Below, one piece after another: positions 9,395 to 18,800 of a stretch of 64,000 bases of DNA. The translations under genes were made by a program, and so were the position numbers. Source of the stretch: Bacteroides intestinalis (GTDB lineage Bacteria; Bacteroidota; Bacteroidia; Bacteroidales; Bacteroidaceae); the NCBI RefSeq assembly GCF_902364365.1, contig NZ_CABJDN010000001.1:744001-808000 (forward strand). The letters run 5' to 3'. The stretch's first letter is position 1. Every line of letters starts with the position of its first letter. The notes below the pieces were generated by a model. The model did not search any database. It was not told the origin of the DNA and saw nothing but the letters and a program-made list of their open reading frames with translations.

Positions 9395-11680
9395 ATGAGA
9401 AGTATAAAAAAAGAACTCTTGACAAAACTTATTGGTCAAATGTTAATGTGCCTGATAATGATGGCTTACCCTTTCTTCTTTGTAGGATGTAGTGATGACA
9501 AAGAAGAAGGTACAGGGGAAAATATGATAACCGTTAATGAAGACCAACTCTCTTTTTCATTAGAAGCGGAGGATACCTATACGTCTGTTAGTTTTACTGC
9601 TTTGGCGTCATGGACTGCAGCTCTGAAAGAAACTAATGCTGCGAGTTGGTTAACTCTCTCTGCTGACAAGGGGATTGGTGGAATGATGAAAATAGGGCTA
9701 ACCTTGAAAAAAAATACTAATAAAGAAGCTCGTACAGCTACAGTTATTTTAACCTGTGGTACTACAAAACAGGAAATTAGTGTAGCACAAGCCGGTACTT
9801 CTTTATTAATTATGGATGAAACTGATATTCAAGATTTTGACAAGTATTATAAACCTGAAGAATTCAGTAGTATGAACATGCTTCGCAGCGATGCCAAATG
9901 GTCTTGGTTCCGGAGCAAACAGAGTGAACATTTCTTTGTATTTTGGGAAGCAGGCTTCGGAGACGATCCAAATGCAGCAACTGTAGATGCAGCTTTGCGT
10001 GTGGATATCGATGATTTATTGGAAAAAGCAGAACAATTCTATAAAACAAATATTGAAAAGCTGAAATTTGCAGAATTGGGACAAGGTAAATCTTATTTGG
10101 ACAAATATAAAATGGAAATTTACTTGTTGTATCAGACTGAATGGCTTGCAACAGGCTCTGGCTATGATAATACAATTGGTGCTTTGTGGGTGAATCCCAG
10201 TACTTGTCAGCCGGTAGGTTCTACTATTGCTCATGAAATTGGACATAGTTTCCAGTATCAGGTTTATTGTGATAAGATACTGCAGGGTGAGCCTAATGAT
10301 TTTAAGCATGGTTTCCGTTATGGCTACGAAGGCAGTAATGGTGGTAATGGATTCTGGGAACAGTGCGCACAGTGGCAATCTTATCAGGATTATCCAGAAC
10401 AATTGTTTGCTAATTACCACTTTGATGTATGGTTGGCTAATTGTCACCGTCACTTCGAACATGAATGGATGCGTTATGCTAGTTATTGGCTGCAGTACTA
10501 CTGGACACAAAAACATGGCATTGAAACTGTAGGTGAAATATGGAAACGTTCAGCTTCTCCAGAAGATGCTATCGGAACATATATGCGTTTGTATTGTGGT
10601 AACCAATGGGAGGCCATGAAAACAGAACTATATGATTATGCTGTACGAATGGCTACTTTTGATATTGATGTCATTCGCAATTATGCTGATGGGTATATTG
10701 GGAAATATTCTACTAAACTCTATCAGATTGAGGATAATTATTATCAGGTTGCTTATGCCAGTTGTCCGGGTTCCACAGGTTTCAATGTTATAGCGTTGAA
10801 CGTGCCAGAGGCAGGCACTGCTATTACTGTTAATTTTGAAGGGTTGGCACCGGGTTCTGCTTTAGCTACTGATGATCCGGGTGAATATATGGAGTCGGAA
10901 GCAGTGAAAGGGAATGTAAATAAATACAATGTAGGAACTGCAAGCAACGCAGGATGGCGTTATGGTTTTGTTGCTTTGAAAACTGACGGTACTCGTGTAT
11001 ATGGAGAAATGAATCAGAAAGCAGTAAATTCTGTAAACTTTACTATTCCTGCTAATACCGACAAGTTGTATTTTGTGGTATTAGGAGCTCCCAATCAATA
11101 CAAAGCGAACCCATGGGACGAAAAAGAGTTAACTGATGAACAATGGCCTTATAAGGTGAAATTTAACGGTACTGATCTTTTGGGGAGTTTTAATATTGAC
11201 ACGAATGCCGATCCTAAAGATGCGGAGTTTACTTATAGCTTCAATTGTAATGCTGCAACAGAAGGTTATGATCTGGGGGTTATTGATTTGCAGTCGAATG
11301 GAGATATTCAAAAACTGGCGCAAGCTTTTGTTATGCAACCCAGTGTACTGAGTGGAAATACATTAACCATTGCAAACGGGCAAACATCAAATCCTGCTGA
11401 AGGAAAAATAGCTTTTGGTTTGCTACAAACGGATGGAACTTACTCTTATTCCTATACGGCTAATGGTGGATTTTACTGTACAACTGAAGGTAATCAAGGC
11501 TCATGGGGGAATAATGATCCCATTTGGATTGAATATGATAAAGATGCATTCGTTTTTAAATATGGTCATAAACCGGGAAGTAGTGTGGCTGGAAAGAAGT
11601 ATGTAGTAAAACCATCGTTGGTATATACCAAGAATGGCATGCAATATAAAGCTACTTTTGTGTTAAATCTACAGTTTTGA
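9395..11680 (+). CDS. BACON + HExGH zincin-like (DUF6055-type) + DUF4859 lipoprotein
   Basis: Multidomain surface lipoprotein (Cys32 in VGCSDD). Residues about 44-135 are a BACON domain (SWLTLSADKG...ATVILTCGTTKQEISVAQAG), a module common in Bacteroidetes glycan or mucin-binding proteins. The middle (about 150-600) resembles DUF6055 and holds a zinc-protease-like HEIGH at 280-284, with a downstream Glu in GFWEQCAQW as a possible third ligand. The C-terminal 140 or so residues match the DUF4859 module of the preceding gene. The central domain is paralogous to the product at 13635-14963. A metallopeptidase role is inferred from the HExxH motif and is not established for the family. Confidence 0.75.
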   Translation: MRSIKKELLTKLIGQMLMCLIMMAYPFFFVGCSDDKEEGTGENMITVNEDQLSFSLEAEDTYTSVSFTALASWTAALKETNAASWLTLSADKGIGGMMKIGLTLKKNTNKEARTATVILTCGTTKQEISVAQAGTSLLIMDETDIQDFDKYYKPEEFSSMNMLRSDAKWSWFRSKQSEHFFVFWEAGFGDDPNAATVDAALRVDIDDLLEKAEQFYKTNIEKLKFAELGQGKSYLDKYKMEIYLLYQTEWLATGSGYDNTIGALWVNPSTCQPVGSTIAHEIGHSFQYQVYCDKILQGEPNDFKHGFRYGYEGSNGGNGFWEQCAQWQSYQDYPEQLFANYHFDVWLANCHRHFEHEWMRYASYWLQYYWTQKHGIETVGEIWKRSASPEDAIGTYMRLYCGNQWEAMKTELYDYAVRMATFDIDVIRNYADGYIGKYSTKLYQIEDNYYQVAYASCPGSTGFNVIALNVPEAGTAITVNFEGLAPGSALATDDPGEYMESEAVKGNVNKYNVGTASNAGWRYGFVALKTDGTRVYGEMNQKAVNSVNFTIPANTDKLYFVVLGAPNQYKANPWDEKELTDEQWPYKVKFNGTDLLGSFNIDTNADPKDAEFTYSFNCNAATEGYDLGVIDLQSNGDIQKLAQAFVMQPSVLSGNTLTIANGQTSNPAEGKIAFGLLQTDGTYSYSYTANGGFYCTTEGNQGSWGNNDPIWIEYDKDAFVFKYGHKPGSSVAGKKYVVKPSLVYTKNGMQYKATFVLNLQF

Positions 11681-11693
11681 AGAAAATCTTAGG

Positions 11694-11730
11694 GAAGGAA
11701 GAAAAAGTATTCTTTCATCTTCCTTCTTTT
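11694..11730 (+). terminator. Rho-independent terminator-like hairpin
   Basis: A perfect 9-bp stem (GAAGGAAGA at 11694-11702 with TCTTCCTTC at 11718-11726) with a 15-nt loop is followed by TTTT. It lies just after the stop of the BACON/zincin-like gene and before the next ATG. It also argues against the upstream TTG (11677) as start of the next ORF, since that would translate through the hairpin. Confidence 0.6.
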
Positions 11731-11757
11731 AATAATAAATTTGATAACCTTAAAAAC

Positions 11758-12222
11758 ATGATTATGACTCGTTTATTTAATTTTTCATTAGCAATGCCTT
11801 TGCTCTTTTATTTGCTGTATTTATTAACTTTTACTCTGACATCTTGCGGCGATAACGATAGTGGGAGTAAAAAGCAGGTGGATGAATCGGAAATCTTTGT
11901 GCCCGATGCCAAAGATAGACAGGCTTTTAATGTTGCAAATTTATTAGGAAAGTTGTCATATGATGAAGATACAAAAGAATGGATTATTCTTCCGGAAAGA
12001 GAACAAGATAATATGTTTATCCATTTGGGTGACGAAGAAGGAGCTTATATGATTGTGTCCAACATGAAAAAAGAGTATGAGGATTATGTGGGAACAATTA
12101 CTTTTAGTGGGAAAACTGCAATGAAGCACCAAATAATCTCCAATTCAAAAATGAGAAACAAAACTTATGTTTATACTATTGAACTTTCTGATATCATTCC
12201 AACAGAGGAAAGTCATAAATAG
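11758..12222 (+). CDS. Small hypothetical lipoprotein
   Basis: A 154-residue lipoprotein with a long hydrophobic signal and lipobox TLTSC (Cys30), followed by a charged linker and a beta-rich body. I do not recognise the family. The start was set at ATG 11758 because the frame upstream runs through a terminator-like hairpin and begins only with TTG; ATG 11764 is equally possible. It sits between the zincin-like and CotH-like genes of the first PUL, with hairpins on both sides, so it may be expressed at a different level from the rest of the operon. A surface accessory role is a guess from location and signal type. Confidence 0.65.
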   Translation: MIMTRLFNFSLAMPLLFYLLYLLTFTLTSCGDNDSGSKKQVDESEIFVPDAKDRQAFNVANLLGKLSYDEDTKEWIILPEREQDNMFIHLGDEEGAYMIVSNMKKEYEDYVGTITFSGKTAMKHQIISNSKMRNKTYVYTIELSDIIPTEESHK

Positions 12223-12245
12223 GTATTAGGTTATATGTGGAAATG

Positions 12246-12284
12246 GGAGGAAATAAAAGTAAATCCTTTTATTCCTCCTTTTTT
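12246..12284 (+). terminator. Rho-independent terminator-like hairpin
   Basis: GGAGGAAATAAAAG (12246-12259) pairs with CTTTTATTCCTCC (12266-12278) with one bulged base, followed by six T. It lies between the small lipoprotein gene and the CotH-like gene, and the extended CotH reading frame would run through it, which supports the internal ATG at 12334 as the true start. Confidence 0.65.
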
Positions 12285-12333
12285 ATCTTATGCGCTTGGA
12301 TATCATTTCTCTCCTGCATTAAATAAAAATACA

Positions 12334-13626
12334 ATGAAATTAGCAAATATTTTTGGCTTGATATGTTTATCTGCGTTCTTGGTAAATTGCTCAGATGACT
12401 CTGCGCCTGTAGAACCAGATATACCAGATACAAGTGAAGTTGTGGATGCTCAATATCAAGTTGCACAACTGGCTATCACCACCGAGAATGCTGCCCCTAT
12501 CATCTCAAAAGATAAGAAGGACTATGTAAACTGTACCCTCACCATTGAGTCGAAAAAAGAAGAATGGAATTATACAGGAACCGGACGTATTCGCGGACGT
12601 GGAAACTCCACATGGTTATGGTATCCTAAGAAACCTTATCGCATTAAACTGGATAAGAAGTCAGAGATACTCGGATTGGCTACTGAGAAGGATTGGGTAC
12701 TGTTGGCTAATTATCGGGATCCAACTCACATGATGAATACCTTCACTTTTATAGCAGGACAACAATTGGAACTTCCTTATATTAACCATTCTCGTTATGT
12801 AGAAGTCACACTGAATGGGGATTATATTGGACTTTATCAATTGACCGAACAAGTTGAACAGGGCAGTAGTCGTGTAGCGGTGGATGATGAGCAAGGAATG
12901 CTGATCTCGCTGGATGCGGATGACGGACCGGAGCTTAATCCGGATGGAGGGGATAATTTCTGGTCGACAGTTTACAAGATGCCCATCTGTGTGAAATATC
13001 CTGAGGATGCGACTACTAACCAACTGAAAGTAGTACAAAATGATTTTGCCCGGTTGGAACAAAGCATATATGAAAGTAATTATGAAGCAACCTCTAAATT
13101 AATGAATATTGCTTCGTTTATTGACTATATGCTGATACAGGAGTTAGTCTATAATGTGGAAGTGGATGCCCCTCGTAGTATTTATATGCATAAAGACAAA
13201 GAAGGACTCTGGACAATGGGGCCGCTTTGGGACTTTGATGCCGGTTTTGACTTCGATTGGGGAACTATGTATACCGGACACAATTTTTTCACTAGTTATC
13301 GTGAATTGGTATTAGGTACTGATCCTGCCAATCATATCGGAGGTTATTATGTACCCTCTTTCTTCACTGATTTATTTAAAAATAAGCACTTTGTTAGTGA
13401 GTATAAAGCACGTTGGCAAACAATCAGGGATAAAATAATGTCAGACTTTTGGGAGGAAACGAATATCTTTGTAACATCTTGTTCCGAAGCAATGAAACGG
13501 AATGCTGAACGTTGGCCTATTGACAAAGATTATCAGACAGAGATATCTCGAATGAAGCAATGGCTTCAACAGCGTACCGACTATTTAGATACTGTTATTA
13601 AGAACTATCCGTCAGGAACAAAATAG
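12334..13626 (+). CDS. CotH-like kinase-fold lipoprotein
   Basis: A 430-residue lipoprotein (Cys19 in LVNC) belonging to the CotH family, whose spore-coat members are atypical protein kinases; bacterial homologues are common in exported carbohydrate-related proteins. The family signatures are RIRGRGNSTWLWYPKKPYRIKL (about 83-105), the following DWVLLANYRDPTHMMN, and the late GPLWDFDAGFDFDWG, which matches the metal-binding DFD region of CotH kinases. The start at 12334 was chosen because it gives an immediate signal peptide and avoids a terminator hairpin upstream. Located in the first PUL between a small lipoprotein and a zincin-like gene. What it phosphorylates, if anything, is unknown. Confidence 0.8.
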   Translation: MKLANIFGLICLSAFLVNCSDDSAPVEPDIPDTSEVVDAQYQVAQLAITTENAAPIISKDKKDYVNCTLTIESKKEEWNYTGTGRIRGRGNSTWLWYPKKPYRIKLDKKSEILGLATEKDWVLLANYRDPTHMMNTFTFIAGQQLELPYINHSRYVEVTLNGDYIGLYQLTEQVEQGSSRVAVDDEQGMLISLDADDGPELNPDGGDNFWSTVYKMPICVKYPEDATTNQLKVVQNDFARLEQSIYESNYEATSKLMNIASFIDYMLIQELVYNVEVDAPRSIYMHKDKEGLWTMGPLWDFDAGFDFDWGTMYTGHNFFTSYRELVLGTDPANHIGGYYVPSFFTDLFKNKHFVSEYKARWQTIRDKIMSDFWEETNIFVTSCSEAMKRNAERWPIDKDYQTEISRMKQWLQQRTDYLDTVIKNYPSGTK

Positions 13627-13634
13627 AAAATAAT

Positions 13635-14963
13635 ATGAAGAAGTATATCCTTTTATTTAATTTTATCTTAGTGATTTCTCTGAGTTTGATAGCGCAAGAG
13701 GCAGCATCTGTTCCAATGCCTTCCGGCAAAGAAATTTATATCCCCAAAGACCTGCAGGGTATGGATCTTCAAAATCCTGATAGTAAATGGAGTTATCACC
13801 GCATGGCATATACTGATAATTTCGTCATTTTCTGGGAAAAAGGGTTTGGAAATGATCTGTCTAATCCTCCTCAGTTGGAAGGGCATGATATGGAAGTGGA
13901 TTTGTCGAATTTAACGGAAAAATTGGAAAGTTTCTATCGTTTTTTCCGGGATACTTTGAAGTTTTCCAAGCCGGGTTCAAAGTGTGATAAGTATCGTATG
14001 ATGGTCATGCTAAACTACTCTTTGGAAGGAACTGCCTATGGTGGTGATTATGATGGAGAAATCGGTGCATTATGGATTGCTCCCAATCGTGTGCAGGATA
14101 AGAAACTGAATTGCATAGCCCATGAATTGGGACATAGTTTTCAAGCTCAGATCAGTTGTGATGGAGAAGGAGAGGCTTGGGGAGGATGCGGTTTCTTTGA
14201 AATGACCTCGCAGTGGATGCTGTGGCAAGTGAATCCCGAATGGATCACTGATGAAAAATATCATTGGGATGCTTTCATGAAGCTGACTCATAAAGCTTAT
14301 CTCCATCTGGAAAACATCTATCATTCTCCCTATGTGCTGGAATATTGGGGTATGAAACGAGGATTGCCTTTTATTGCCGAACTCTATCGTCAAGGTAAGC
14401 GGGGAGAAGATCCGGTGATAACTTACAAGCGGATGACCGGATTAGATCAGAAGCAGTTCTGTGATGAAATGTTTGATGCTTATCGTCATTTTATCAACTG
14501 GGCTTTTCCTCGTGTATGGAAAGAAACTCGACCGTATGCCAATAAATATACTACCAGCTTAACCACTCTATCGGACGGGTGGTATGGAATCGCACCGGAC
14601 AACTGTCCTGAGAATTATGGATTTAATGCTATTCCGTTAGCTTTACCTGAACAGGGAAAGAAAGTGAAAGTAGAGTTCTGTGGAGAAGCAGGAAAGGAAG
14701 GATATAATGCAATTCATACGGATAAAGCCGATTGGCGTTATGGTTTTGTAGCCATAACGGAGGATGGTAAATCTATTTATGGGGATGTGAGTGATAATAG
14801 CGGAAAAAGTATTATTTTTACAGCTCCAAAAGTAAATAAATTGACTCATTTGTGGCTGGTTGTGATGGGTGCCCCTACTGAACATTGGATGAATCCCAAT
14901 CCGGAGGAAAAAGATGCCCAATGGCCATATCGCATCAAAGTTACAGGAAGTAAACCTTTATAA
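13635..14963 (+). CDS. Secreted HExGH zincin-like protein (DUF6055-type)
   Basis: A 442-residue protein with a cleavable SPI-type signal (ends near SLIAQ, residue 21) and no lipobox, so probably periplasmic or secreted. It is paralogous to the central domain of the protein at 9395-11680: shared landmarks include SHKMAY-like/FVIFWEKGFGNDLSN, IGALWIAPN, HELGH at 163-167, GFFEMTSQW, and the C-terminal DWRYGFVAITEDG. HExGH plus a downstream Glu suggest a zinc metallopeptidase, though activity of DUF6055-type proteins is not established to my knowledge. It starts 8 bp after the CotH-like gene, consistent with coexpression. It lacks the BACON and DUF4859 modules of its paralogue. Confidence 0.75.
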   Translation: MKKYILLFNFILVISLSLIAQEAASVPMPSGKEIYIPKDLQGMDLQNPDSKWSYHRMAYTDNFVIFWEKGFGNDLSNPPQLEGHDMEVDLSNLTEKLESFYRFFRDTLKFSKPGSKCDKYRMMVMLNYSLEGTAYGGDYDGEIGALWIAPNRVQDKKLNCIAHELGHSFQAQISCDGEGEAWGGCGFFEMTSQWMLWQVNPEWITDEKYHWDAFMKLTHKAYLHLENIYHSPYVLEYWGMKRGLPFIAELYRQGKRGEDPVITYKRMTGLDQKQFCDEMFDAYRHFINWAFPRVWKETRPYANKYTTSLTTLSDGWYGIAPDNCPENYGFNAIPLALPEQGKKVKVEFCGEAGKEGYNAIHTDKADWRYGFVAITEDGKSIYGDVSDNSGKSIIFTAPKVNKLTHLWLVVMGAPTEHWMNPNPEEKDAQWPYRIKVTGSKPL

Positions 14964-14973
14964 ACAAAATGCT

Positions 14974-15885
14974 ATGCTTGCAAGGGCAACTTATGTAAAT
15001 AGTCGTAACAATACGAGGGCTATCATTTATGCCTGTATTGCGGTGCTTAGTTGGTCTACTGTTGCCACCGCTTTTAAAATTGCTTTGACGCATCTTACTC
15101 ATTTTGAGATGTTGTTGATAGCCAGTTGTACTTCATTAATCATATTTGTCCTTTTGCTGACCTTCCAGAAGAAGTGGAAACTATTGTCTGCATTGCCTGC
15201 CCGGCAATGGGGATATTTTGCATTATTAGGCTTGCTGAATCCGGTGGCTTATTACCTGGTGTTGTTTAAAGCTTATGATTTGCTGCCTGCACAAGTGGCG
15301 CAACCTATCAATTATGCATGGCCTATTGTGCTATTAATATTGCTGGCCCTATTTGCCCATCAGCCCATACCTCCGAAGAAATATATCGGTATGTTTATTT
15401 CTTTGGGTGGAGTAGTACTTATTTCTGTAGGAACCGGGCAGTCGGGTGGCATGGATATACCTGTTCATGGCTTGTTGTTGGCAGCATTGAGTGCCTTGTT
15501 GTGGGCTATGTACTGGATGATAAATAATAAATTTAAGGATCGGACAGATGGTAGCGTTGCACTGTTTATGAGCTTTTTGTTTGGTACGGCATATTTGCTG
15601 GTTGGCGCAATGATAGTGGGTGTTCACTTGAATACTTTGCCCGGTATCTTGTCAGGAATGTATGTCGGCGGATTTGAGATGGGGATCCCTTTCATCTTTT
15701 TCAGCCTTGCCATGCGGAAAACTACGAATCCGGCACTGGTCAATCAGCTTTGCTACCTGTCTCCCTTCTTGTCTTTGTTCTTTATTGCAATCATATTGGG
15801 TGAACAAATTGTGTTTACAACGTATATCGGCCTCATATTGATTGTACTGGGAATTATGTTCAACCAATATCTGGTAAAGAAATGA
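14974..15885 (+). CDS. EamA-family (DMT) permease
   Basis: Inner-membrane transporter of the drug/metabolite transporter superfamily, about 303 aa with roughly ten hydrophobic helices arranged as two EamA repeats (first about 20-150, second about 165-300). The start is placed at ATG 14974, just after the preceding stop, rather than at an in-frame site 60 bp upstream inside the preceding gene. Its stop overlaps the ATG of the hybrid two-component gene (ATGA), so the two are translationally coupled. Its substrate cannot be inferred; export or import of a sugar or amino-acid product of the PUL is possible. Confidence 0.88.
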   Translation: MLARATYVNSRNNTRAIIYACIAVLSWSTVATAFKIALTHLTHFEMLLIASCTSLIIFVLLLTFQKKWKLLSALPARQWGYFALLGLLNPVAYYLVLFKAYDLLPAQVAQPINYAWPIVLLILLALFAHQPIPPKKYIGMFISLGGVVLISVGTGQSGGMDIPVHGLLLAALSALLWAMYWMINNKFKDRTDGSVALFMSFLFGTAYLLVGAMIVGVHLNTLPGILSGMYVGGFEMGIPFIFFSLAMRKTTNPALVNQLCYLSPFLSLFFIAIILGEQIVFTTYIGLILIVLGIMFNQYLVKK

Positions 15886-18800
15886 AAAAGATTATCCTTG
15901 CGATGATAGCTGTTATGGTTCCGCTGATGCTTTCTGCCGGTTCTACTGATTTTTGGTTTCGTAATTTTTCAGTAGAAGACGGATTATCCTCCAGCGCTGT
16001 ACGTGCTATTATGCAGGATAAATATGGCTTTATGTGGTTAGGTACAGATGATGGTCTGAACCGTTATGACGGTACCACTATTAAAATATACAGATTGAAT
16101 CCGGAAGGAGTTAATGATTATATTTCATTTTTATACGATACTACAGATAGGATTTGGATAGGAACAGGGGACGGAGTTTATATTTATGATTATGAAACAG
16201 AGAACTTCGAGCCGTTTAAACTTCTGACTGCCAAAGGGGATAGCATTAAAACCAATGTGAATCATATTGCTGAAGACAGGGATGGTAATTTGTGGTTTTC
16301 AACCGTAGGTCAGGGAATCTTCAAATATAATGTATCCAAGCATTATCTGGAGCATTATGAGTTTAAAGATGCCGATGGGTTAATGGCCAGCGTGCTGATT
16401 GATAGTGAAAATCAAATATGGGCTGTTACTAATTGGGGAAACCCGACTGTTTCTAAGTTGAATAAAGCGGAGAATAAATTTGAGCCTTTCCATATTACCT
16501 ACGAAACGGGTGGGTACGACTCCAACTCTTTGGTTATGCTGGAAGATTCTGAACATGCACTCTGGTTGGGAACCTGGGAGTGTGGTTTGCAAAAGATAGA
16601 CCGGTATACCGGTAAGGCAACTACTTATTTGCACCCGTCGGATGGTAAAGGGGCAACGCATATTCACTCTTTGATGGAATATGCTCCCCATCAACTACTG
16701 ATAGGTTCGGATGACGGGCTTTTACTGTTTAATACCCTTACATGCGAACACCAATTATTTACAGAAGATGAAACGAATCCTTATTCTTTGTCCAATCGTT
16801 TTGTTTATCCTATTGTAAAAGACCGTGAAGGTGGAGTCTGGATAGGAACTTTCTATGGCGGTGTGAATTATCTGTCACCCAATACCGGGCAGTTTGAGTG
16901 CTTTGCTCATTCTCGTTTTTCCAATTCTGTCAATGGAACTGTTATCGGACGCTTTTGTGAAGACACTTACGGGCATATTTGGATTGCTTCTGATGATGGT
17001 GGCTTGAGCCGCTTTTCACCTAAAGATAAACACTTTACTCATTATCTGCCCGATGAGCACAGAAATAGTCTTTCTTATCATAACGTACATGCACTTTGTA
17101 TGGATGGTGATGATTTATGGATTGGTACTTATACGGGGGGAGTTAATGTGTTGAATACAAAGACAGGGGTATTCAGGGTTTATACTGCTAAAGCGGGAGA
17201 TCCCACTACCCTTGATAGAAGCAGTTCTTATGCTATCTTTAAGGACCGTGAAGCACGTATTTGGGTAACTTCCATGTCGGGGGTAAACTTGTATAACAGG
17301 GAAGAGGATAACTTTACCCGAATAAGAGATCTTGGTTCCTGGATCATGGACATAGATCAGGATGCCGATGGAAATATCTGGTTCTCTTCTCAGGGAAACG
17401 GGCTGTTCAAGTATGATCCGGATAAGCAGGAATGGACGAACTATGTACATAGCAGTGCTCCCGGTGCATTGATTAATGATCAGGTGAATTGTGTATTGAT
17501 AGATGGTAATGGGGAAATGTGGATTGGAACGATGAACGGACTTTGCAAATACAATGCAAAGGAAGACCTGTTTGAATTAATTCCATTGGATATTCCCAGC
17601 AGTAATATTTGTGCTATTATTGAAGATCAGCGTGTCTTATGGCTGACTACTACAAAAGGGCTGGTGCGATATGTTCCCGGAGAAAGTTGCCAGGTATTTA
17701 CACGAAGTGACGGATTGCAAAGCGAGCAGTTTCTGGTGAATGCTGCTTTGAAAGCTTCCGACGGGAAAATCTACATTGGTTCGGTAAATGGGTTTAATGC
17801 TTTCTATCCTTATCAGATTAAAATGAACAAGGTACTTCCTCCGGTAATTATTACGGGACTGGAAGTATTCAATAAAGAGATCCGGATAGGTGATAAGTTG
17901 TTGCCGAAGGCTCTGAACCATATGGAACAGCTGGAATTATCTTATAAAGATCATGTCTTCAGCTTGCTTTATGCTTCATTGAGCTATTGTACGCCCGAAA
18001 AGAATCAGTATGCCTATAAATTGGAGGGTTTTGATAAAGAATGGAATTATGTAGGTTCTCAAAATAAGGCTACTTACACCAATCTGCCTGCCGGAACCTA
18101 TACTTTTAAGGTGAAAGCTACTAACAACGATGGTATCTGGAGTGAGCAGGAAGCAAGCCTGAAAATAGTTATTCATCCGCCTTTCTATTGGAGTCTGCCG
18201 GCCAAATTGCTTTATTTCCTGTTGTTGTGTGTGGCATTGACTTTCTTCATCCGCTTTCTGCTGAAAAGGAGTGAAAAGAAACATACGGCAGAGATTAAGC
18301 AACTGAATGTGAATAAAGAGAAAGAGGTGCATGAGGCTAAGATTAAGTTTTTCACAATGATAGCTCATGAAATCCGTACTCCGGTTTCGCTTATCATTGG
18401 TCCGTTGGAAAAGATTATGAGATCATCCACGCCTATGCCGGCGATGCTGCGTGATGACCTTAATATTATAGACCGCAATAGTCAGAGATTATTGTTCCTG
18501 GTAAATCAGTTGTTGGATTTCCGCAAAGTGGAACAGGAGGGGATGACCATGAAATACACCTCACAGAATATTCGTCAATTGCTGGAGGCTGTTTGTGAAC
18601 GGTTTAATCCTTTCATTACCCAACATGGTGCTCATCTTACGGTGGAGTATCCCGATGCGAATTTTACGGCTATGGTGGATAGCGAGGCGGTTACAAAGCT
18701 TATCAGTAATTTGCTGACGAATGCAAGTAAGTATACAAAAGATGAAGTTATCCTTTCGTGTGTGGTGCAACCGGAACAGCATACATTTGTAATCAGGGTA

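Noticed and set aside
11677..11757. TTG-initiated N-terminal extension of the small lipoprotein
   Set aside because: It reads through a terminator-like hairpin and delays the signal peptide; ATG 11758 is better.
12235..12333. N-terminal extension of the CotH-like protein
   Set aside because: It crosses a hairpin with T-run and buries the signal peptide; ATG 12334 fits.
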